Origin: Deinococcus ruber
GTDB lineage: Bacteria; Deinococcota; Deinococci; Deinococcales; Deinococcaceae
Length of the DNA stretch: 64,000 nt
Assembly: GCF_014648095.1 (NCBI RefSeq)
Contig: NZ_BMQL01000007.1
Location: forward strand, 1-64,000
Reading direction: 5' to 3'
The position numbers and the translations under genes were made by a program. Below are positions 30,906 through 39,048 of this stretch, one piece after another (position 1 is the stretch's first letter; each line of letters opens with the position of its first letter). The notes beneath the pieces are model-generated. The model saw nothing but the letters and a program-made list of their open reading frames with translations. It searched no databases and was not told where the DNA came from.

Positions 30906-31670
30906 GTGACTGCCCTGCGCCTCGCTGTCGTGTCGGATGTTCACGGCAATGCTTTCGCTCTCGACGCTGTGCTGAAGGAACTGCGCGACGCTGCGCCCGA
31001 TGGCGTGCTGAATCTGGGCGACCAGATCGAGGGCAGCGCCGACCCCGCCCGTGCGTATGCGCTGCAAGCCGAACTGGGCGCGGTGGAAGTGCGCGGCAAC
31101 AACGAGGAAAAGCTGTGGCCGAATGGACGGCGCGGGCCGCTCGCGCAGCAGTTCGGGGCGTGGCTGAATACCCAGGTCGCAGCGGCGGACCAGCAGCGGC
31201 TGGCAGCCCTGCCCCTGACGGCGCGGGTGGCAGGCGACGTGCTGGCCTGTCACGGCACGCCCACCAGCGCCTGGGACATGCTGCTGTGGCAGTGGCAGTT
31301 CGACGACCCCGCAGTGGGCAGCGGGTTTTACCGCGCCCGTGACCCGCGTGAACTGCGGGCGCTGGTCGAACCGCTGGGAGCGCGGGTGGTGGTGTGCGGG
31401 CATACCCACCGCCCCGGTGCGACCCGTGTGGGCGACACCCTGGTGGTCAATGCCGGGGCCGTGTCCGATCAGGTGGACGGCGATCCCCGCGCCCGCTGGA
31501 CGCTGCTGGAATGCCGGGGCGGACACTGGAACGCCGAGTTCCGCACAGCTGAGTACGATGTGGCGGCGGCGGTGGCGTGGTCGCGGGCGCACAGCCCTTT
31601 CGGAGCGTTTGCCCGGCAACTGCTGGAAAGCGGCACCATGCGTGGACGCGGCGACAGCCCGCCCAGCTGA
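30906..31670 (+). CDS. Calcineurin-like metallophosphoesterase (GTG start)
   Basis: 254 residues with the complete two-metal motif set: VVSDVHGNAFALDAVL, LNLGDQIEGSADP, EVRGNNEEKL, VLACHGTPTS and VVCGHTHRPGATRVGDT. The end, VVNAGAVSDQVDGDPRARWT, is that of the YfcE/MJ0936-like phosphodiesterases. Substrate unknown; candidates include cyclic nucleotides or dinucleoside polyphosphates. It is followed closely by era. Confidence 0.85.
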   Translation: MTALRLAVVSDVHGNAFALDAVLKELRDAAPDGVLNLGDQIEGSADPARAYALQAELGAVEVRGNNEEKLWPNGRRGPLAQQFGAWLNTQVAAADQQRLAALPLTARVAGDVLACHGTPTSAWDMLLWQWQFDDPAVGSGFYRARDPRELRALVEPLGARVVVCGHTHRPGATRVGDTLVVNAGAVSDQVDGDPRARWTLLECRGGHWNAEFRTAEYDVAAAVAWSRAHSPFGAFARQLLESGTMRGRGDSPPS

Positions 31671-31692
31671 CCCGCTTTCGCCCGCTTCGTGC

Positions 31693-31698
31693 CATACT
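31693..31698 (+). promoter_or_regulatory. Possible -10 box for era
   Basis: CATACT lies eight bases before ATG 31707. It departs from TANNNT at the first base, so support is weak. Confidence 0.3.
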
Positions 31699-31706
31699 GA
31701 TGGGCT

Positions 31707-32651
31707 ATGAAGGACATCACCTCTCAGTACCAGAATGCAGACGGAACTTCTGCACCCCTCAACACCCGCTCCGGCTTCGTCGCCATCGTGGGAAAGCCCA
31801 ACGTGGGCAAAAGTACGCTGCTGAATTCGCTGATGGGCGTCAAGATCGCGCCCACCAGCCCGCGCCCGCAGACCACCCGCAAGGGCGTGCGCGGCATCGC
31901 CAGCACCGATGAGACGCAGCTCGTCTTTGTCGATACGCCCGGCGTGCACCGCCCCAAAGACGCGCTCGGCAAGTACATGAACGGCGAGGTGCAGAACGCC
32001 CTCTCAGACGTGGACGCCGTGATCTGGGTGGTCGATCTGCGCCATCCGCCCGCCGACGAAGACAGCATGGTGGCCCGCAGCATCCGCGATCTGCGTGCGC
32101 CCCTGACGGTGGTGGGCAACAAGCTCGACGTGGCGAAGTATCCCGAGGAGGCGCTGCGGCTGTACACCGCGCTGCTGGAAGGCCGCACGGGCGAGACGGC
32201 GAGCGTGATGCTGAGCGCCCAGAACGACGTGACGAAAGTGGCCGCTCTGCGCGAATCGCTGGCGGCGAACCTGCCGGAAAACCCGTTCTTCTTTCCGCGT
32301 GGAGCCGCCAGCGACCAGAGCCGCGAGCAGTGGGCCGCCGAGATTCTGCGCGAGGAAGCCATGAAGAAGCTGCGCGACGAATTGCCCTACGCCGTCGCCA
32401 CCCGCGTAACCGACTGGACAGAGCGCCCCGACGGGCTTCAGCGCATCGAGGCAGAAATCGTGGTGGACCGTCAGTCGCACAAGGGCATGGTGATCGGCGC
32501 GGGCGGCAAGCAGCTCGGAGCCATCGGAGCCGCTGCCCGTAAGCAGCTGGAAGTGTTCCTGAACGCCAAGGTCTTTCTGGGAGTACAGGTCGTGGTCATT
32601 CCCGGCTGGCGCGAAGACACCGAAGCGCTGCGCGAACTGGGCTACGAGTAA
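31707..32651 (+). CDS. era: GTPase Era
   Basis: Era binds the 3' end of 16S rRNA in late 30S maturation. 314 residues: G1 [15 protein letters not shown], switch [15 protein letters not shown]3 [15 protein letters not shown]4 VGNKLDV. The C-terminal KH domain has [20 protein letters not shown] and [17 protein letters not shown]. It has about 15 extra N-terminal residues compared with E. coli Era. A strong hairpin follows. Confidence 0.95.
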   Translation: MKDITSQYQNADGTSAPLNTRSGFVAIVGKPNVGKSTLLNSLMGVKIAPTSPRPQTTRKGVRGIASTDETQLVFVDTPGVHRPKDALGKYMNGEVQNALSDVDAVIWVVDLRHPPADEDSMVARSIRDLRAPLTVVGNKLDVAKYPEEALRLYTALLEGRTGETASVMLSAQNDVTKVAALRESLAANLPENPFFFPRGAASDQSREQWAAEILREEAMKKLRDELPYAVATRVTDWTERPDGLQRIEAEIVVDRQSHKGMVIGAGGKQLGAIGAAARKQLEVFLNAKVFLGVQVVVIPGWREDTEALRELGYE

Positions 32652-32665
32652 TACAGCAGACCGTA

Positions 32666-32704
32666 AGCGGGGGCCATGAGCGGCAGTTGCTCATGGCCCC
32701 CGCT
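32666..32704 (+). terminator. 16-bp perfect hairpin after era
   Basis: AGCGGGGGCCATGAGC pairs exactly with GCTCATGGCCCCCGCT around GGCAGTT. No T-run follows, so it may act as a mRNA 3' stabiliser or a non-canonical terminator. Confidence 0.6.
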
Positions 32705-32756
32705 GCCTGTAAGTGCGGCGCTCAGTCGCTGCGTGTGGGATACGCTGGCTTCAGCC

Positions 32757-33710
32757 ATGACCCATGTCGTCAGTTTTATCAATCTGAAAGGCGGCGTCGC
32801 CAAGACCACCACGCTGGTGCAGCTTGCCGAAACGCTGGCGTTCATCCGGGGCAAACGGGTGCTGGTGATCGACCTCGATCCGCAGACCAACGCCACCATT
32901 GCCCTGATCGGTGAGACGCGCTGGGAGCGCGTGGACGAGGCGGGGCAGACGCTGGCGCAGCTGTTTCTCGACAAGATTCACGGCACGCAGGTCTTTGAAC
33001 TGGAGCGGGCGATTCTGCACGGCGTCAGCAATCTGAACCTGATTCACATTCCCGACGACGTGACGCTGGGGCCGGATGTGCGCTATCCGCGCATCGATCT
33101 GCTGCCCAGCAGCATCCGGCTGATCGAGGCGCAGGACCGCATGAACGATATCGCGCTGAGGTCGCACCATACCATCAGCCCGATGGACGTGATCCGGCAG
33201 GCGGTCTCGGGGGTTTTCGGACGCTACGACTACGTGCTGATCGACTGCCCGCCGAATCTGGGCTACATCACCCAGAACGGGCTGGAGGTCAGCGACTTCT
33301 ACCTAATTCCGACCATTCCAGATCGGCTGTCGACCCACGGCATTCCGCAGATCGTCAAGACCATCTCGGAACTCCGGCGGATGCGGCGGCTGAGCATTCG
33401 CTGTCTGGGCGCACTGGTCACCAAGTATCAGGTGGCGTCGAGCATCCACAAGCGCGGGCTGGAAACGCTGCCCGACCTGCTGTGGCGGGCCTTCGAGCAG
33501 AGCGGCGAGCCAGTCGCGCCGCTGTTCGACGTGCGAATTCCGCAGGCCAACGCCACCGCCGAGGCGATGGACTGGACGAACAGCCCCGCCAACTTCAAGG
33601 AAAAATACGGGCGCAGCCGTTCGGGGTCGCAGCAGATGTTCGAATTGCCGATCCTGCTGGCCGATGAATTCATGGCGCGGCTGGAGGCGGCCACAGCGCT
33701 CACTTCCTGA
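32757..33710 (+). CDS. Orphan ParA-like ATPase
   Basis: 317 residues. The deviant Walker A motif is FINLKGGVAKTTTLVQLAET with the signature lysine, followed by VLVIDLDPQTNATIALIG (Walker A') and YDYVLIDCPPNLGYITQNGL (Walker B). A substrate-selectivity segment LIPTIPDRLSTHGI and a C-terminal extension follow. No parB or centromere-like repeats lie nearby, so it is not an obvious parABS system; a role in positioning another cargo is possible. TACGCT lies ten bases before the ATG. Confidence 0.85.
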   Translation: MTHVVSFINLKGGVAKTTTLVQLAETLAFIRGKRVLVIDLDPQTNATIALIGETRWERVDEAGQTLAQLFLDKIHGTQVFELERAILHGVSNLNLIHIPDDVTLGPDVRYPRIDLLPSSIRLIEAQDRMNDIALRSHHTISPMDVIRQAVSGVFGRYDYVLIDCPPNLGYITQNGLEVSDFYLIPTIPDRLSTHGIPQIVKTISELRRMRRLSIRCLGALVTKYQVASSIHKRGLETLPDLLWRAFEQSGEPVAPLFDVRIPQANATAEAMDWTNSPANFKEKYGRSRSGSQQMFELPILLADEFMARLEAATALTS

Positions 33711-33757
33711 CAGAAAACGGCGGCAGAAAGGTGTTCCCGCGCTCCGCTTCTATACCG

Positions 33758-33763
33758 TACTCT
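33758..33763 (+). promoter_or_regulatory. -10 box, leaderless type, for the 33770 gene
   Basis: TACTCT ends six bases (GTGCGC) before ATG 33770. Confidence 0.5.
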
Positions 33764-33769
33764 GTGCGC

Positions 33770-34876
33770 ATGACGTTCCTCCAACCTGCCCAGGCCGCGC
33801 CGCTGCCGCCCCCGGACGTTTCGATTCATCCCTCTGTCCAGGGAGCAGACCGCCGACGGCTGACGCGGGCCATGCACGGCCTGACGCCGGAGCAGGCCCG
33901 CAACGTGCTGCTGCTCGAAGACGGGCGGCTGCTCGCCAACAGGCCGGAACTGCTGTCGGCCTTCACGCTCACGGTGTTGCCGCAGCATCCGGTGACGGGC
34001 GCGTATCTGGCCGAGGAAAGCGGCATCGCGTCGCTGCTGGGCGGCCTGACCCGGCTGTTTCAGCCGCACGCGGGGCCAGCCACGCCCGAGAAGCGCGGCG
34101 TACAGGTGGAATGCAGGCCGGAAAAGAGCGGGCCATACCGCCGGGTGTACAGCAGACCCGGCTACAGCTTTCAGGCGGCGCGGCTGTACCTGCCGAGCGA
34201 CACTGCCGCCGAGATGAAGGAAGAAAAAGCGGCGGGCAAGGGCGATACGGCGTTCATCTATATGGGCGGCTGGGGCGGCAAGGGCGGCGCGGTGGACGCC
34301 GGATTCCAGCACGGGCACGCGGGGGGCGGCCCCCAGGACGACTGGGCACCGTTCTTTCTGGTGCAGCAGAAGGGGGCGGCCAGCGCGGTCACGGTGTCCG
34401 ATCAGAAGCAGGGAAACGGTGGCCCGTGGCGCATTCAGTCGGGCAGTGAGGCCGAACTGCACTTCTGGGTCAGCCAGGACGCCGATCTGACATATCTGAA
34501 CATGTTCATTTCCGGCACCACCAGCGTTGACCAGCAGCCCAGCACCCTGACGCTGCGTGCGCCCGTCGATGCCAGTTTCGGCTGGGACGCGGCGGGCGGC
34601 GACAACATCCTGAAGCGCATGACCACCATCGGGCAGAATTACGATCAGGAAGACCTGAGTACCGGGTCGTATATGAACGGCGTGCGCTGGATGGACAGCC
34701 GCATCGGCACGAGCGAAGCCGACGCCCACACCTGGGCAGCCGACGATACCGGGGGCTATTGCAGCTATCCCGATCCGAAGTCGCCGGAAGGCCAGCGCCA
34801 GGACGGTCAGGGCACGCGCTGGAGCGTGGTTTATACCGATCCGGCCAACGAAACCGACAGCGTCGCTCTTAAATGA
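33770..34876 (+). CDS. Protein of unknown function
   Basis: 368 residues from ATG 33770, which has the TACTCT box. No signal peptide or membrane helix is evident. The N-terminal 100 residues are helical and Leu-rich (RRLTRAMHGLTPEQARNVLL). The rest is beta-rich with many Gly and Trp (YMGGWGGKGGAVDAGFQHGH and LNMFISGTTSVDQQPSTLTL). It ends with aromatic, acidic sequence. I do not recognise a family. It lies between the ParA-like gene and a secreted stalk-domain protein on the same strand. Confidence 0.7.
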   Translation: MTFLQPAQAAPLPPPDVSIHPSVQGADRRRLTRAMHGLTPEQARNVLLLEDGRLLANRPELLSAFTLTVLPQHPVTGAYLAEESGIASLLGGLTRLFQPHAGPATPEKRGVQVECRPEKSGPYRRVYSRPGYSFQAARLYLPSDTAAEMKEEKAAGKGDTAFIYMGGWGGKGGAVDAGFQHGHAGGGPQDDWAPFFLVQQKGAASAVTVSDQKQGNGGPWRIQSGSEAELHFWVSQDADLTYLNMFISGTTSVDQQPSTLTLRAPVDASFGWDAAGGDNILKRMTTIGQNYDQEDLSTGSYMNGVRWMDSRIGTSEADAHTWAADDTGGYCSYPDPKSPEGQRQDGQGTRWSVVYTDPANETDSVALK

Positions 34877-34919
34877 CTCGCACAGCGAACACAGCCCAGA
34901 CCGTGAACAGGGGAGAGCA

Positions 34920-35618
34920 ATGAAAAAATGGCTACTGACAGGGGTGCTGTGCGCGGGTGTATTGGTACCATCGGCCCCGGTGGCCGCGCAGGGTATGAGT
35001 ACGAGTCCTGCTCAGCCGGTGCTGGTGCGCTTCGATACCCTGCTGTGGGTGTACGCCAAATCTGGCCTGCCGACCCGCGTCAATGGGCGCACGCTGGTGC
35101 CGCTGGCCGAGGGCTGCGAACTGCTGGGCCTCGACTGCAAGGCCACCGGCAACGGGGCACAGGTGGGCAGTCAGACGCTTCCGCTGACCCAGGGCATGGG
35201 CGGCCCGCTGATCGAGCTGAGTGCGCTGGCCCAGGCCGCGAACATGCCGCTGCACTACGACGCCGCCTCGCGCATGGCGGTGCTGCCCGTGCCCGATTCG
35301 GTGGCGGTGCGCTCGCTGCTGGCCGAGCTGAACAACGTGGACACCTCGCCTGTTGCGCCCACGCAGCCGCTCAGCCTGACGCTGGGCGCAGTCAAGACGG
35401 GCAGCCCGGCCCGCCGCCTGAGCGTGAATGTGGCCGGAGCCAGCCGCTATACCTTCACGCTGGTCGCCTCGGTACCGGGGGCCACCACCACGACGGGCGA
35501 CGGGCTGCGCGGCTCGGCAGATGTGAAACCCGGCCCGCCTGCGTGTGCGGGCGCTGCGTGTGTCGTGGGGCTGGACAGAACCAGCAGCTACGCGCTGGCG
35601 GTGCTGGGAACCCGCTGA
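34920..35618 (+). CDS. Secreted protein with copper-amine-oxidase-N-like stalk domain
   Basis: 232 residues starting MKKWLLTGVLCAGVLVPSAP, a signal peptide cleaved after PVAAQ. Residues 40-130 contain VNGRTLVPLAEGCELLGLDC and ELSALAQAANMPLHYDAASR, the pattern of the Cu_amine_oxidN1 stalk domain found on many surface proteins without oxidase activity. The C-terminal domain is small and beta-rich, with a CAGAAC pair of cysteines. GGGGAGAGCA precedes the ATG. A related domain occurs in the protein at 54386. Confidence 0.75.
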   Translation: MKKWLLTGVLCAGVLVPSAPVAAQGMSTSPAQPVLVRFDTLLWVYAKSGLPTRVNGRTLVPLAEGCELLGLDCKATGNGAQVGSQTLPLTQGMGGPLIELSALAQAANMPLHYDAASRMAVLPVPDSVAVRSLLAELNNVDTSPVAPTQPLSLTLGAVKTGSPARRLSVNVAGASRYTFTLVASVPGATTTTGDGLRGSADVKPGPPACAGAACVVGLDRTSSYALAVLGTR

Positions 35619-35638
35619 ACGAAGGCCAAAAAGATGTG

Positions 35639-35644
35639 TAAGAT
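35639..35644 (+). promoter_or_regulatory. -10 box, leaderless type, for the Nudix pseudogene
   Basis: TAAGAT ends six bases (ACTCAT) before ATG 35651. Confidence 0.45.
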
Positions 35645-35650
35645 ACTCAT

Positions 35651-36126
35651 ATGAGTACCAGTTCTCCCGACTACATCCGTGATCTCCGGGCGCTGATCGG
35701 GCATCTGCCGGTGAATCTGTTAGGAGCGAGTGGACTGGTGCTGAACAAGCGCGGCGAGCTGCTGCTTCAGCGCCGGGTCGGAACGCAGTACTGGAGCGTA
35801 CTGGGTGGCCTGTGCGAGCTGGGCGAGACGCTGGAAGACACGCGCGCGAACTTCGGGAGGAAGCGCAGATCGAGGTGCAGCGGGCCGAGTTGCTGACGGT
35901 GCTGGGTGGCCCCGAGCACCATCATCTGCTGGCAAACGGCGATGAATTCTATTCGTACTCTGCCGTCTACGCGGTGCGCCAGTGGAGTGGCACGCCCACA
36001 CCCGACGGGGTAGAGGGCGCAGAGCTGCGGTTCTTTGCCTGGGACACGCTGCCCGCCCAGATGGGGCCAGTCGGACGGCGTGCGCGGGAGCTGCTCGGAG
36101 TGTCGTTGCCGCCCAATGCCGATTGA
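35651..36126 (+). pseudogene. Nudix hydrolase with a frameshift in the Nudix box
   Basis: The first frame (35651 on) encodes LNKRGELLLQRRVGTQYWSV, then LGGLCELGETLEDT, and then runs out of phase. The second frame continues with ARELREEAQIEVQRAELLTV to the stop at 36126. Together they give a perfect Nudix box, GGLCELGETLEDT plus ARELREEAQIEV. The joint is in ACGCGCGCG near 35855; one extra G there restores a 158-residue Nudix protein. Either a recent one-base loss in a CG run, a sequencing error, or programmed frameshifting. Confidence 0.85.
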
Positions 36127-36145
36127 GTTCAGGTCACGCTTTTCG

Positions 36146-36781
36146 TTAAGGTGCCACCATCCAGTGCTCGAAGCCGTCGCTGCCGACGATCAGGATGTTG
36201 GTCTGGCTGGCCCCGCTGCTGTACACCGTCTGATTGCTTGCCACGCGGTTCCAGCCAGCCTTCAGATCGAGCGAATAGTTGGCGCTGGCCTTCTGTCCAT
36301 TCACCGGGCACGTCAGATCGCCACTCACGCGCACATCCTGGGTCGCGTACATGTACAGCCGCTTGACGATCTTCAGCGGTTCGCTGCCCGCCCGGTCTTC
36401 GCTCACCAGCGTCAGGGCTGTTTTCTGGGTGGCCTGCGACGGATACGCCGTGATGTCGCCCTGACTGTAGAACTTCGCTCCAGAAGGCTCGGCCTTGACG
36501 GTGCTGGTGCAGCCAGCGGGCAGATCGGGCACCAGACTGTCTTCCAGATACGGCTGCAAGGTAGCGGCGTCCGGCAACTTCAGATTGAACCGGCCCACCT
36601 TGTCGAGCGTCGTGGTGGACAGGGTTTTCAGGTCGTCACTCAGAAACTCGGCGGCTCCGGCTCCATACGTCCAGCCGATCACCTCGCCGCGCACCTCGCT
36701 GAGCGGTGGCCCGGCACAGGCGTTCAGGCTCAGCAGCAGCGGCATCAGCAGGCCAAAGGTGGGCAGGCGTCCAGAGAACAT
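36146..36781 (-). CDS. Lipoprotein of unknown function
   Basis: 211 residues from ATG 36781. The signal peptide MFSGRLPTFGLLMPLLLSLN ends at the lipobox cysteine (LNACAG). The mature region has two further cysteines (PAGCTSTVK and GDLTCPVNG), likely a disulphide, and is beta-rich. A longer in-frame start at 36895 is rejected because ATG 36781 opens the signal peptide and has a TATGCT box. No family recognised. Confidence 0.7.
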   Translation of the reverse strand: MFSGRLPTFGLLMPLLLSLNACAGPPLSEVRGEVIGWTYGAGAAEFLSDDLKTLSTTTLDKVGRFNLKLPDAATLQPYLEDSLVPDLPAGCTSTVKAEPSGAKFYSQGDITAYPSQATQKTALTLVSEDRAGSEPLKIVKRLYMYATQDVRVSGDLTCPVNGQKASANYSLDLKAGWNRVASNQTVYSSGASQTNILIVGSDGFEHWMVAP

Positions 36782-36787
36782 GCCGGA

Positions 36788-36793
36788 AGCATA
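36788..36793 (-). promoter_or_regulatory. -10 box, leaderless type, for the 36781 lipoprotein
   Basis: TATGCT ends six bases (TCCGGC) before the ATG on the minus strand. Confidence 0.5.
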
Positions 36794-36836
36794 GCGCCCA
36801 ACTCTGAGCGCCCTCATGCCGAAAGTTCCCGGCGCT

Positions 36837-37688
36837 TCAGCTCTGCTTGGCTTTCGCCGCTTCCATCTGCAAATACATCTGATACTGCGGCGCACCGCCG
36901 AGCATGTTCTGACCGCCGTCGACCGGAAGAATCACGCCAGTGATATAACTCGCGGCGTCCGATACCAGAAACAGCGCGGCGTTGGCGATGTCCTGCGGCG
37001 CACCGAAGCGGCCCAGCGGCACGGTACGGGTGAACTGTGAGCGGGTCTTCTCGTCGGGGGCCAGCCGCGCCATGCCCTCGGTGCCGTCTATTGGGCCGGG
37101 AATGATGGCATTCACGCGCACGCCGCGCAGACCCCATTCCACCGCCAGCGTCTGCGTGAGCGCATCGACGCCCGCTTTGGCCGCCACCACATGCGCCTGC
37201 ATCGGCACGGGCACGCCATACGCGCTGATGCTCAGGATGTTGCCGCCCGGAACCTTCAGGTGCGGCGCACACGCTTTGATGGTGTGATAGGTGCCCAGCA
37301 GATCGATATCGATCACCGTTTTGAACCCGTTGGGCGAAATGCCGTCCACCGGGGCCGGGAAATTGCCTGCCGCGCCCGCCAGCACGATATCGAACATCCC
37401 GAAGGCGTCCACGCCCGCCTGCACCGCCATCTGCATCACCGCGAAGTCGCGCACGTCGGCACTGACGCCCAGCGCCCGCCCACCCGCCGCCTGAATGCCT
37501 GCCGCCGCGTTCTGGGCCTTCTCCAGATTGCGCCCCAGAATTGTGACCGCGCAGCCGTGCGCCGCGAAACTCTGAGCAATACCCAGATTGATGCCGCTGC
37601 CGCCGCCGGTAATCAGGGCGTGTTTGCCCGCCAGCAGGTCGGGGCGAAAGGTCGAGGACGCGGGGTGGGGCTGGTTCGTCTGGGTCAT
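36837..37688 (-). CDS. SDR oxidoreductase, 2,4-dienoyl-CoA reductase-like
   Basis: 283 residues. The cofactor loop is [20 protein letters not shown], followed by [20 protein letters not shown]. The active-site region is [20 protein letters not shown], where the usual Tyr of the YxxxK motif is replaced by Val, as in peroxisomal-type dienoyl-CoA reductases. The motif [15 protein letters not shown] also matches that group. It probably reduces 2,4-dienoyl-CoA with NADPH during breakdown of unsaturated fatty acids. AAGGAGCCACC precedes the ATG, 98 bases after the isomerase gene. Confidence 0.8.
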   Translation of the reverse strand: MTQTNQPHPASSTFRPDLLAGKHALITGGGSGINLGIAQSFAAHGCAVTILGRNLEKAQNAAAGIQAAGGRALGVSADVRDFAVMQMAVQAGVDAFGMFDIVLAGAAGNFPAPVDGISPNGFKTVIDIDLLGTYHTIKACAPHLKVPGGNILSISAYGVPVPMQAHVVAAKAGVDALTQTLAVEWGLRGVRVNAIIPGPIDGTEGMARLAPDEKTRSQFTRTVPLGRFGAPQDIANAALFLVSDAASYITGVILPVDGGQNMLGGAPQYQMYLQMEAAKAKQS

Positions 37689-37786
37689 GGTGGCTCCTTA
37701 TTTTGGGCTTGTGGGAAGAGATGTGGGGCGAGTGGAAGGGGGAAGTCGGGGGCCTTGGCCGTTTCTACAAGCCACGCCCGGCAGGT

Positions 37787-38527
37787 TTACTTCTTGAGCG
37801 CCGCTGTCAGCACGTCGGCGCTCATGTGCTCGGCGTTCCAGTCCACCGCCTGCATCATGCTCTGGATGTGCGGCAGTTCGGTGTTCAGCACGCGTTTGGT
37901 GCCTTCCAGCGCCTTCGCGGGCAGGCTCACCAGATGCTGCGCCAGCGCGTCGGCGCGTGCAAACAGTTCGTCGGGTGTGGGCAGCACCTCTGTTACCAGA
38001 CCGATCCGTTCGGCGGTGGCAGCAGTAATCGGCTCGGCAGTCAGGGCCAGTTGCCGCGTCCAGCCCTGCCCGATGATGCCCGGCAGTCGCTGGAGTCCGC
38101 CCAGATCGGCAGCGATGCCCAGCCGCACTTCCGGCAGGCTGAACCGCGCTTCCTGGCTGCACAGGCGGATATCGCAGGCCGAGATCAGTTCCAGCCCCGC
38201 CCCGATGCACCAGCCGTGCACGGCGGCAATCACCGGAATGGGCAGCTCTGCCACGCTCTCGAAGGCCACGTGCATCGGGGCCACCTGCGCCCGGAACAGT
38301 TCGACGTTCCCCAGCGCCGCGCCGATGCTCTGGGCAGACGATCTGATGTCCAGCCCGGCGCTGAACAGTTCCTGACCGCGCACGATCAGCACGCGGGCCG
38401 CGCCGAGCTGCGCCAATGCCTCTGGCACCTCTGTCCAGAACTGCGGCCCCATACTGCCTTTTTTGGAAATGATCGTCAGGGTGGCGACCTCACCGGCAAA
38501 GGTGAGACGCAGCGTCTCGAAGTTCAT
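37787..38527 (-). CDS. Enoyl-CoA hydratase/isomerase family, dienoyl-CoA isomerase-like
   Basis: 246 residues of the crotonase fold: oxyanion loops at [10 protein letters not shown] and [19 protein letters not shown]. The catalytic segment [19 protein letters not shown] has both the Glu and the second Asp that mark delta3,5-delta2,4-dienoyl-CoA isomerases (ECH1 type) rather than plain hydratases. With the adjacent reductase this suggests a two-step handling of unsaturated acyl-CoAs. TACACT six bases before the ATG supports the start. Confidence 0.82.
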   Translation of the reverse strand: MNFETLRLTFAGEVATLTIISKKGSMGPQFWTEVPEALAQLGAARVLIVRGQELFSAGLDIRSSAQSIGAALGNVELFRAQVAPMHVAFESVAELPIPVIAAVHGWCIGAGLELISACDIRLCSQEARFSLPEVRLGIAADLGGLQRLPGIIGQGWTRQLALTAEPITAATAERIGLVTEVLPTPDELFARADALAQHLVSLPAKALEGTKRVLNTELPHIQSMMQAVDWNAEHMSADVLTAALKK

Positions 38528-38533
38528 GTGCCG

Positions 38534-38539
38534 AGTGTA
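38534..38539 (-). promoter_or_regulatory. -10 box, leaderless type, for the isomerase gene
   Basis: TACACT ends six bases (CGGCAC) before ATG 38527 on the minus strand. Confidence 0.5.
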
Positions 38540-38604
38540 CCGCGCCTCTTCGATCTCTGAACCGGGTACAAGATTTGAGCTGCACCTTCAGGCATCGTGA
38601 CGAC

Positions 38605-38997
38605 ATGCGAATGGTGGTGGCAGGCGTGCTGGAACGCGGCGGAAAGGTGCTGGTCGGACAGCGGTCGCATCCGGCCTGGACGGCGGGTCAGTGGGAGTTC
38701 CCTGGGGGCAAGGTCGAGGCGGGCGAACGGCAGGAAGACGCCCTGGCCCGCGAGTGGCTGGAAGAACTCGGCGTTCGTGTGCGGGTGGGCGCAGAGGTGT
38801 ACCGCCAGCAGGTAGAAACTCCGCTCGGACTGGTCGTGCTGCTGGCGCTGCGTGTCGCGCTGCTGGCAGACGAACCCGAACCGCAGGCGCTGGAACACCG
38901 CTCGCTGGCGTGGGTCGTGCCGCAGGAACTGGCGCACCTTCCTCTGCTGCAAAGTAATCGGCCCATCGCGGCGGCGCTGGCTGCACAGGCGCAGTAG
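38605..38997 (+). CDS. MutT-like Nudix hydrolase
   Basis: 130 residues: MVVAGVLERGGKVLVGQRSH, then a full Nudix box GGKVEAGERQEDALAREWLE plus ELGV. WEFPGGKVE and the size are those of 8-oxo-dGTP diphosphatases that cleanse the nucleotide pool. ATG 38605 is chosen over an upstream in-frame start at 38575 because it gives the family N-terminus. Deinococcus genomes are known for many Nudix genes; the actual substrate needs testing. Confidence 0.87.
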   Translation: MRMVVAGVLERGGKVLVGQRSHPAWTAGQWEFPGGKVEAGERQEDALAREWLEELGVRVRVGAEVYRQQVETPLGLVVLLALRVALLADEPEPQALEHRSLAWVVPQELAHLPLLQSNRPIAAALAAQAQ

Positions 38998-39048
38998 ACA
39001 CAGATTTCCCTAGGCAGGAGTTCCGACTGTGCTGACGGGCGATAGACA

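Noticed and set aside
32757..33710. parABS partition locus
   Set aside because: A ParA-like ATPase is present but no ParB gene or parS-like repeats lie nearby.
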